Below, piece by piece: positions 14,394-19,518 of a stretch of 19,518 nt of DNA. The first letter of the stretch is position 1, and every line of letters begins with the position of its first letter. The DNA lies in the NCBI GenBank assembly GCA_028716025.1, contig JAQUQP010000017.1, positions 1-19,518 on the forward strand. Reading direction: 5' to 3'. The DNA comes from a bacterium. GTDB taxonomy: Bacteria; UBA6262. The position numbers were made by a program, and so were the translations under genes. The notes below the pieces were generated by a model that saw nothing but the letters and a program-made list of their open reading frames with translations, was not told the DNA's origin and did not search any database.

Positions 14394-15722
14394 ATGAAAA
14401 AACTCACTCCCTACCAATTATTGCTATTAGGGTATATTTTTATTACTCTAACCGGGGCCTTGATTTTGTCTTTACCGGTTTCTTCAGCTAAAGGTACGGC
14501 CCAACCCTTTCTGGATGCTTTATTTGTGTCCAGTTCTGGTATCAGCACTACTGGATTGTCAGTAGTCGACATAGGCAGCTACTATTCCTTGTTTGGGCAG
14601 ATAGTCCTACTGGTCATTTTCCAGATCGGCGGGATCGGGTATATGACTTTTATTATTTTTGCGGCTTATCTCCTGGGTCTCGGGCGCTCCCTGCAAACCT
14701 CTTTGGTGGCTAAAGAGTCGTTGGTAGGATCAGACCTGAATTTACTGGAAACTTTTTTTAAAAAAGTGCTATTGTATACCTGTTTTTTTGAATTAAGCGG
14801 GACGATCATATTAGCACTGATCTGGATGAGAGAATTTCCTCTCTGGAGATCGCTATATTTGGGCTTGTATCATTCGGTTGCTGCTTTTTGTACAGCTGGC
14901 TTCGGATTATTTCCAGATAGCCTGATGAAGTATAAGCAGAACACCACATTGAATATTACCATTAATATCCTGTCATTGGCTGGCGGATTGGGATTTTTTG
15001 TTTTAGACGATATCAGAAATTATATAAACCGTAAGATCAAAAAGCAATATCCTTACAGATTGGCTGTGCATACCAAACTGGTGCTCATAACTACGGTCAT
15101 TATGGTATTTATAGGCACAGCTACGATTTTTATCGCTGAGGATTGGCATTCGATTACTTCCAGTAATTATGAAAAAGGCATGATCTCGATTTTTCAATCA
15201 GTATCAGCGCAAACTACCGACGGTTACAATAGTATTGACATAGGCAAGATGAGCTCTACCAGTTGGATCATGATCATGCTGCTGATGTTTGTCGGGGCTT
15301 CACCGGGGAGCACCGGGGGAGGAATTAAGACTACAACGTTCGCCCTGTTGTTTATCCTGGTCTGGTCTAAGCTGCGCGATCGCAACTTTAACATTTTTAA
15401 GAGAGAAATAGGTGAGCAGGGTATATTTAACGCGGTAATAATATTTATCTTTTTCCTGGCCATTGTTTTTATTGATTCATTGGTCATGGCCTATACGGAA
15501 AAAGCTTCTTTCATCCAGGTTTTATTTGAAATTGTTTCTGCTTTGGGAAATACAGGATTGTCTACCGGGATCACCTCTACTTTGAGCAATGCGGGTCGGG
15601 CCATACTATCTCTGACTATGTTTATTGGGAGGGTGGGTCCGTTGCTTGTGGCTACAGCGGTTATAACTAAACCAAGAAAAGTGCTTTATAGGTATGCTCG
15701 GGAAGATGTTTTTGTCGGATAA
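14394..15722 (+). CDS. ktrB: KtrB/TrkH-family potassium uptake channel subunit
   Basis: This 442-residue membrane protein of KtrB length belongs to the TrkH/KtrB superfamily, which imports K+ (often Na+-dependent) across the inner membrane. The four pore repeats each keep the selectivity-filter glycine, seen as SGISTTGLSVVD, AFCTAGFGLF, SAQTTDGYNSID and ALGNTGLSTGIT. GASPGSTGGGIKTTTFA, just after the third pore, is the family's intramembrane loop region. FIGRVGPL near the C-terminus is also typical. Such channels need a regulatory RCK subunit (KtrA/TrkA). None is encoded in the window, and the next gene is convergent, so it must lie elsewhere or this channel works differently. The gene follows a KdpD/KdpE-like pair by 47 nt; GGGAG lies about 12 nt before the ATG. 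It ends 11 nt from the convergent rhomboid gene. Confidence 0.93.
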   Translation: MKKLTPYQLLLLGYIFITLTGALILSLPVSSAKGTAQPFLDALFVSSSGISTTGLSVVDIGSYYSLFGQIVLLVIFQIGGIGYMTFIIFAAYLLGLGRSLQTSLVAKESLVGSDLNLLETFFKKVLLYTCFFELSGTIILALIWMREFPLWRSLYLGLYHSVAAFCTAGFGLFPDSLMKYKQNTTLNITINILSLAGGLGFFVLDDIRNYINRKIKKQYPYRLAVHTKLVLITTVIMVFIGTATIFIAEDWHSITSSNYEKGMISIFQSVSAQTTDGYNSIDIGKMSSTSWIMIMLLMFVGASPGSTGGGIKTTTFALLFILVWSKLRDRNFNIFKREIGEQGIFNAVIIFIFFLAIVFIDSLVMAYTEKASFIQVLFEIVSALGNTGLSTGITSTLSNAGRAILSLTMFIGRVGPLLVATAVITKPRKVLYRYAREDVFVG

Positions 15723-15733
15723 AAATAGATGCT

Positions 15734-16882
15734 CTAAATTGCGGGGTCTGTTTTATAGGCTTTCTTTAATATCTTGAAGAAATAGATCACAAATCCGCCA
15801 AAAATGAATCCGCCGACGTGCGCCCACCAGGCAATACTGGTATGATGCGTCAGATGCGCCCACCAGCTATTAAAGAGCTGTAATCCGAGCCAGCCGATAA
15901 AAAAAGCGGCAGATGGTATCTCAAGTATCTTATAGAAGAAAAAAGTTTTGATCTTGATCTTTGGGAAAAGGATCAGGTACGCGCCCATTATGCCGCTGAT
16001 CGCGCCGCTGGCGCCGATCAATGGAGCAGTGCTGGTTTGGTAAAAATAAATATGCCCAAGACTCGCTGCTAGACCGCAGGCCAGGTAAAACAGTAAGAAT
16101 TTGACTGCTCCGAGCTTATCCTCCACATTATCCCCAAACAGCCACAAGAAAAACATGTTTCCCAACAGGTGCAATATCCCGCCGTGCAAAAAGAGAGCGG
16201 TAAAAATAGTAATATTTATGTTCCCGGACATGAATTGGGCAGGGACCAATCCAAATTGCTGATAGAAAGCCGGCCAATTTTCCACGGGAATAAATATTAT
16301 CTGGGCAATAAAAGCAGCCAGGTTCAAGCCGATCAGTGAGATGGTCACCCAGGGCGCTGAAGAACGGGGATTGTCGTCAGCCAAAGGCAGGATGATCTTA
16401 GGTAGCAGCAGGAACAACGGGGCGCTTTTAGCCAGGCTGGATAAAGATTCCATCGTATCTAATTGCTGTTGGAAGCCTTTTTGTTCTTTGGCCATGATCT
16501 CGGCTAATTTATTGATCACGGGATTACCCTGGTTGAATCTGACTACTTTGGCAATTTCATCCCGGTCTGTCCAGATTCCCTGGCAGGTGGGGCAGCGATC
16601 TAAAAAAACATTTGAATTGTAAGCATAATTAAATTTATTCATTTGTTGCCGGCAGCGCGGGCATTTTTTTTGCTGTTCAGCTAAAGTGTAGATGTTTTGG
16701 GCTTTTTGGGTAACTTCAGAGATAGTCAAAGGTGGAAATTCATGTATCGCCCTGAAGGTTTCAATATAAGTGGGTAATTCCTGTGGGTCAAACCAGAGGC
16801 CACCGCAGCGGGAGCACATATCAATATTGATACTGTGATAATTAAAGGCATGCAGAGGTGTTTGACAATTAGGACAAAGCAT
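15734..16882 (-). CDS. Rhomboid intramembrane serine protease with two N-terminal zinc ribbons
   Basis: This 382-residue protein has two TFIIB-type zinc ribbons at its N-terminus. Ribbon 1 uses Cys3, Cys6, Cys23 and Cys26, followed by GGLWFDPQEL. Ribbon 2 uses Cys74, Cys77, Cys97 and Cys100, followed by QGIWTDRDEI. After a hydrophilic linker, residues 175-370 form a six-helix rhomboid domain with HLLGNM (His238, Asn242), the nucleophile Ser292 in GASGAISG and the general base His355 in WWAHVGGF. Rhomboids cut membrane proteins within or next to their membrane segments. Both catalytic residues are present, so activity is expected. The ribbons would sit on the cytoplasmic side, perhaps as a binding module (inference). 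The ATG lies 8 nt after the pilQ stop, with only a weak GGAA upstream, so translation may depend on that of pilQ. Confidence 0.93.
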   Translation of the reverse strand: MLCPNCQTPLHAFNYHSINIDMCSRCGGLWFDPQELPTYIETFRAIHEFPPLTISEVTQKAQNIYTLAEQQKKCPRCRQQMNKFNYAYNSNVFLDRCPTCQGIWTDRDEIAKVVRFNQGNPVINKLAEIMAKEQKGFQQQLDTMESLSSLAKSAPLFLLLPKIILPLADDNPRSSAPWVTISLIGLNLAAFIAQIIFIPVENWPAFYQQFGLVPAQFMSGNINITIFTALFLHGGILHLLGNMFFLWLFGDNVEDKLGAVKFLLFYLACGLAASLGHIYFYQTSTAPLIGASGAISGIMGAYLILFPKIKIKTFFFYKILEIPSAAFFIGWLGLQLFNSWWAHLTHHTSIAWWAHVGGFIFGGFVIYFFKILKKAYKTDPAI

Positions 16883-16890
16883 GGGGAGAG

Positions 16891-18573
16891 TTATTCCAAC
16901 AAGCGCGGGGTAATAAAGATCAACAGTTCAGTTTTATCATTGGTCTTGGATGTTTGTTTGAACAACCAGCCTAAAATAGGGATATCGCCAACAAATGGCA
17001 CTGCTTGCACCGTATCATTGTCGGTTTCGCTCATTAAGCCGCCAATAACAATGGTCTGTCCGTCATTGACCATGATCGTGGTCTCTGCTTCCCGGGTATG
17101 CACTATTGGTCCCAGCGTTGATGGTGTATACGTGCTTACTTCAGGGCGTATTTTCATGGTGATCTGTTTATTTATGTTGATGGTCGGAGTGACCTCGAGC
17201 TTGATGCCAATGTCGAGGAATTCGATCGTTGATTCTGTTGCCGTTTCTCCCGCTGCAGAGCTGGAGATAGTTTTCTTTTCATACGGTACCTTATCGCCGA
17301 TTATGATACGTGCCGCCTGATTGTCTACCGTCGTGATGCTGGGAGAAGAAAGCAGTTTGCTCTTTCCTTTTCGACCCAGCATGCTGAGTGTGGCATTCAC
17401 CTGCACTTTATCGATTACCGTGCCAAGATTAATACTTAAGTTGCCCAACGACTGGGTTGCTGTTGCGGTTGGGTCTGGGGTTCCTGGGATTCTTTTAGTA
17501 GCGGTCCAACTAATACCGAGGTCTCGCAGCGAGTTCGTATCTACTTCTACTATCTCGGCTTTAATCTCTACCACGTTGGGTTTAAGGTCCATTTTGCTGA
17601 TCGCATCGGTTATTACCTGGATGTTGTTCAAGGTATCGGTTATCAGCAGGCTATTCGTGCGTTTATCCACCTGTATATTGCCTTTGCCGGAAAGCAAGGG
17701 AGTGAGCATAGGGGCAGTATCTTCGGCTCGGCCAAATTTGAGTTGTACGAATGTGGTGACCAGGTCCGCTTTTTCTTTTTTAGAGATCCTGATAACCTGA
17801 TCACTGATCTTGGTCAGTGAGAGGTTTTTTATCTTCAGGATCGTATCCAGGGAATCTTCAAAAGAAATGTTATTTAAACTAATCGTGATCGGGCCGGTTA
17901 CATCTTCATCGATAATAATATTAATACCTTTTTTTAATCCTAACGCATAGAGGACGTCTTTTATGTCGGCATTTTCAAAATCAAAAGAGAATAACCGCGA
18001 GGTCTTAGCATCGATCACAGAGGATGACGTTGATTCTGGTTCCGGGGCTATCAATACTGGCTCCGGGGTTACAGGTAAGACTGTCGGTTCAGGCGCGGTT
18101 GCGGGCAGTGTCTCTGCCGGCAGTGCAGCCTCTACCGGCATCGGGCCTGGCACACTTGCCTGATCGAGCGTAACCACTATCTCTAATCCGTCTTGCAGCG
18201 GTTTGATCTCGTAAACCGGTTTTGCAGTTAGGTCAAGTACCACCCTGGTGATAGGTTGGGGTGCAATTTTATATTGCGCTGAACGGAGTCGCAGGATAGG
18301 GGCCAGGTCTATTTTTAAGTTTTTTAAAGCGGCCGTATGTCTGGTATTGTAAAGGTCTAGTACTAACATTGGACCAGTTTCGTTTAGAACAAAATCCCTG
18401 GTTTTAACCGGTCCGGATAACTGTAGAATGACCTTGAATGAAGAGGCTTCGACTTTAGTCGAGATCGCCTGTAATATTACCGGGTCTGGCCCATCAGCCG
18501 ATAAAGGAGAGAGCGCTAGTATCCCGGTACAAAGAATGCAATATAATATTAAGAAGATTATTTTCTTGCTCAT
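16891..18573 (-). CDS. pilQ: PilQ-type secretin with AMIN domain
   Basis: This 560-residue protein would form the outer-membrane channel for type IV pili (or a type II secretion-like system). A signal peptide (MSKKIIFLILYCILCTGILA, cleavage about residue 26) is followed by one AMIN domain (about 35-135) that usually binds peptidoglycan. Next come a Pro/Glu/Ala-rich linker (140-188), an STN/N0 domain (195-265), an N1 domain (273-335, QVDKRTNSLLITDTLNNI) and the secretin barrel domain (337-560). The barrel region carries NDGQTIVIGGLMSE and the terminal VPFVGDIPILGWLFK and LLIFITPRLLE motifs. It is shorter than most PilQ proteins, which have two AMIN domains or more. The start overlaps the pilP-like stop as ATGA. 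AMIN plus the PilP-like neighbour favours PilQ over GspD. Confidence 0.93.
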   Translation of the reverse strand: MSKKIIFLILYCILCTGILALSPLSADGPDPVILQAISTKVEASSFKVILQLSGPVKTRDFVLNETGPMLVLDLYNTRHTAALKNLKIDLAPILRLRSAQYKIAPQPITRVVLDLTAKPVYEIKPLQDGLEIVVTLDQASVPGPMPVEAALPAETLPATAPEPTVLPVTPEPVLIAPEPESTSSSVIDAKTSRLFSFDFENADIKDVLYALGLKKGINIIIDEDVTGPITISLNNISFEDSLDTILKIKNLSLTKISDQVIRISKKEKADLVTTFVQLKFGRAEDTAPMLTPLLSGKGNIQVDKRTNSLLITDTLNNIQVITDAISKMDLKPNVVEIKAEIVEVDTNSLRDLGISWTATKRIPGTPDPTATATQSLGNLSINLGTVIDKVQVNATLSMLGRKGKSKLLSSPSITTVDNQAARIIIGDKVPYEKKTISSSAAGETATESTIEFLDIGIKLEVTPTININKQITMKIRPEVSTYTPSTLGPIVHTREAETTIMVNDGQTIVIGGLMSETDNDTVQAVPFVGDIPILGWLFKQTSKTNDKTELLIFITPRLLE

Positions 18574-19112
18574 TCTCCTGCTTTCCTGAGACGATATAAT
18601 AATTCTTGTTTGCCTTGCTTCATAATAACCGTATTTTCATCGACCCGGGCAACCTGGATATTTTTCATGATCCGCTTCCTTTTATCCATTAATTGTTTCC
18701 GCTGGGTAACATAGACTTTCCCGGTTATATTATTTCTAAAGATTCCAGAATACTCTACTTCATCTTTAACGATACCGATCAGTTCCATATCCCGTAATTG
18801 GACAATATCCGACGGTCCCGATGCTACCGGGGCAGCCTTGGTTTTTGTTTTTTGTTCATAGGTCATGCCCAAGAGAGGCACAAAGGGGTTTTTACGCCAA
18901 TTAGTCCGGTCTGGTAATTCCTGGCTTAGTGGTATTGGCAATGTAACCGTGGCAGTGCTGACCAAGACTCTAGTCGTGGCTTCGGGTAGGGGGGGGATTG
19001 CAGTCGAAGGCACTGCCCTTGAGTATCCGGGCAGGCTTAGGAAAAATAGAGCACAAAGAATATAGCGGGCTGCTGATCCGGGCAAAGCAGATCCTTTGAT
19101 TTTAGCCGGCAA
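18570..19112 (-). CDS. pilP: PilP-like pilus assembly protein
   Basis: This 180-residue secreted or anchored protein has an N-terminal hydrophobic segment (ILCALFFLSLPG, residues 18-29) that fits a signal peptide ending near SRA (33). A Pro/Thr/Val-rich low-complexity linker (35-68) follows, then WRKNPFVPLLG. The C-terminal beta domain (about 103-176) reads LRDMELIGIVKDE, then GKVYVTQRKQ and NIQVARVDENTVIM. This is the PilP/GspC homology-region pattern, which links the inner-membrane pilus platform to the secretin. No lipobox cysteine is seen at the cleavage site, unlike many PilP lipoproteins. The start is TTG at 19112, fixed by AAAGGAGG six nt upstream, and the stop overlaps pilQ. It is the first gene of its transcript. 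pilM, pilN and pilO are not adjacent. Confidence 0.72.
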   Translation of the reverse strand: MPAKIKGSALPGSAARYILCALFFLSLPGYSRAVPSTAIPPLPEATTRVLVSTATVTLPIPLSQELPDRTNWRKNPFVPLLGMTYEQKTKTKAAPVASGPSDIVQLRDMELIGIVKDEVEYSGIFRNNITGKVYVTQRKQLMDKRKRIMKNIQVARVDENTVIMKQGKQELLYRLRKAGE

Positions 19113-19118
19113 ATTCTT

Positions 19119-19126
19119 CCTCCTTT
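19119..19126 (-). promoter_or_regulatory. Ribosome binding site fixing the TTG start of the pilP-like gene
   Basis: AAAGGAGG on the - strand lies 6 nt before TTG at 19112. No ATG in the same frame lies close to it, so the TTG is the best start and preserves the full signal peptide. Confidence 0.8.
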
Positions 19127-19141
19127 GGAAGGCACTAATAT

Positions 19142-19170
19142 ACTATAATTAATCTCTAATAAATTGTCAA
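19142..19170 (-). promoter_or_regulatory. Sigma-70-type promoter for the pilP-pilQ-rhomboid operon
   Basis: On the - strand a perfect -35 box TTGACA (19170-19165) and the -10 box TATAGT (19147-19142, five of six) are spaced by exactly 17 nt, with an AT-rich spacer. Transcription should start near 19135, giving a short leader of about 22 nt before the TTG start. It is one of the two divergent promoters in the 172-nt gap. Confidence 0.78.
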
Positions 19171-19202
19171 GACTAATCATTGCCCCTTGGTGAATTATTT
19201 AC

Positions 19203-19231
19203 TTGACAGGTCCTTGCAGCCATGCTAACAT
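19203..19231 (+). promoter_or_regulatory. Extended -10 promoter of the TetR-family gene
   Basis: TTGACA (19203-19208) and TAACAT (19226-19231) are spaced by 17 nt. A TG one base upstream of the -10 box makes an extended -10, compensating for its weaker match. The predicted transcription start (about 19238) falls within the operator palindrome at 19236-19255, the arrangement expected for autorepression. Confidence 0.68.
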
Positions 19232-19235
19232 TAGA

Positions 19236-19255
19236 TTGACTGACCGGTCAGTCAA
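19236..19255. promoter_or_regulatory. Probable TetR operator, perfect 20-bp palindrome
   Basis: TTGACTGACCGGTCAGTCAA is a perfect inverted repeat, built from the 4-bp unit TGAC twice and its complement GTCA twice. Palindromes of the TGACCGGTCA type are frequent upstream of TetR/AcrR-family genes that control efflux systems. It lies just downstream of the -10 box, so a bound repressor would block initiation or early elongation. Confidence 0.8.
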
Positions 19256-19271
19256 ATGACTTAACAGTCAT
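19256..19271. repeat. Second inverted repeat next to the tetR ribosome binding site
   Basis: ATGACT-TAAC-AGTCAT is a perfect 6-bp inverted repeat with a 4-nt loop. It abuts the 20-bp palindrome on one side and the AAAGGAG ribosome binding site (19272-19278) on the other. It repeats the TGACT/AGTCA half-sites of the main operator with closer spacing. It may be a secondary operator or, in RNA, a small hairpin beside the ribosome binding site. Confidence 0.6.
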
Positions 19272-19284
19272 AAAGGAGTATTAT

Positions 19285-19518
19285 ATGGCTAAAAGCAAGC
19301 TTAAGGAGCGGGAAGTTCTCTGGCGCAAAACAGAACTATTAACTGCCGCCAGGACTATTTTTACTCATAAAGGATTTCACCGGTCCACCATGGATGATGT
19401 GGCCAGTGAAGCGGGTATCAGCAAAGGGGCTTTATATCTCTATTTCCCCAGCAAGGAAAAGCTTTTTATGGCCATTATTGAGCAAGGTCTGAAAGAGCGC
19501 ACGGAAATGCTTAAGGAT
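19285..19518 (+). CDS. TetR-family transcriptional regulator (5' part only)
   Basis: The first 78 codons are visible before the window ends. They encode a TetR N-terminal DNA-binding domain: a basic start (MAKSKLKEREVLWRKTELL), then TAARTIFTHKGFHRSTMDDVASEAGISKGALYLYFPSKEKLF. This contains the helix-turn-helix and the family signature G-[IV]-S-K-G-[AT]-[IL]-Y-x-[YH]-F. The ligand-binding domain lies outside the window. The ATG has AAAGGAG 6 nt upstream. An extended -10 promoter and an overlapping palindrome precede it, so autorepression is likely. TetR genes with this operator type often stand first in operons for RND-type efflux pumps, so efflux genes may follow (inference). Confidence 0.93.
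   Translation, partial: MAKSKLKEREVLWRKTELLTAARTIFTHKGFHRSTMDDVASEAGISKGALYLYFPSKEKLFMAIIEQGLKERTEMLKD

Noticed and set aside
16835..17800. Two + strand open frames (161 and 159 codons) opposite pilQ
   Set aside because: They are low-complexity Ser/Val-rich translations antisense to a well-conserved secretin, with no ribosome binding sites or domains.
19256..19271. Intrinsic terminator before tetR
   Set aside because: The 6-bp stem is AT-rich and is followed by AAAGGAG rather than a T-run, so it does not fit a terminator.
1..19518. Mobile elements, CRISPR arrays, tRNA or rRNA genes, riboswitches
   Set aside because: No transposase, regular spaced repeats, cloverleaf-like or rRNA-like segments were seen, and all gaps are too short for a metabolite riboswitch.

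Overview
The window is a densely packed, moderately AT-rich (by eye) bacterial chromosomal segment with very short intergenic gaps, several 4-16 nt gene overlaps, and occasional TTG/GTG starts behind strong AGGAGG-type ribosome binding sites. A secretin with an AMIN domain implies an outer membrane, so a Gram-negative-type (diderm) organism. The gene content and order suggest an uncultured phylum such as Omnitrophota or a relative. That placement is an impression from gene content, not a computed result. No mobile element, CRISPR array, rRNA or tRNA is visible, and no stretch over 300 bases lacks a gene.

Bases 1-5300 (+) read as one nucleoside-catabolism operon. It holds the 3' end of a split-type transketolase C-terminal subunit, phosphopentomutase (deoB), a PiT phosphate transporter, its DUF47/PhoU-like partner, purine nucleoside phosphorylase and pyrimidine-nucleoside phosphorylase. 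Nucleosides are split with phosphate to pentose-1-phosphates, DeoB makes pentose-5-phosphates, and transketolase passes ribose-5-phosphate into central metabolism. The phosphate importer sits between the enzymes that consume phosphate.

A good promoter at 5338-5366 then starts a second + strand run. It begins with a PAS-PAS-HD-GYP protein (probable cyclic-di-GMP phosphodiesterase) and a YfhO-family membrane protein with an extra N-terminal PGPGW-like hairpin. A second salvage group follows: methylthioadenosine phosphorylase, a PfkB-family kinase of unknown substrate, cytidine deaminase and a HAD phosphatase. The run ends with a small multi-drug-export-like membrane protein, a short KdpD-like histidine kinase, a KdpE-like response regulator and a KtrB/TrkH potassium channel subunit. 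No kdpFABC or ktrA is present in the window.

Bases 15734-19112 lie on the - strand and are transcribed from a strong promoter at 19142-19170. They encode a PilP-like protein, a short PilQ-type secretin and a rhomboid protease carrying two N-terminal zinc ribbons. Divergent from them is a TetR-family regulator cut by the window end. It has an extended -10 promoter, a perfect 20-bp operator palindrome and a second inverted repeat next to its ribosome binding site.

I found no clear-cut undescribed system. The best leads are the phosphate-transport/phosphorolysis coupling, the zinc-ribbon rhomboid next to pilus genes, the KdpD(short)-KdpE-KtrB module, the altered second motif of the phosphate transporter, and the tandem TetR operator.
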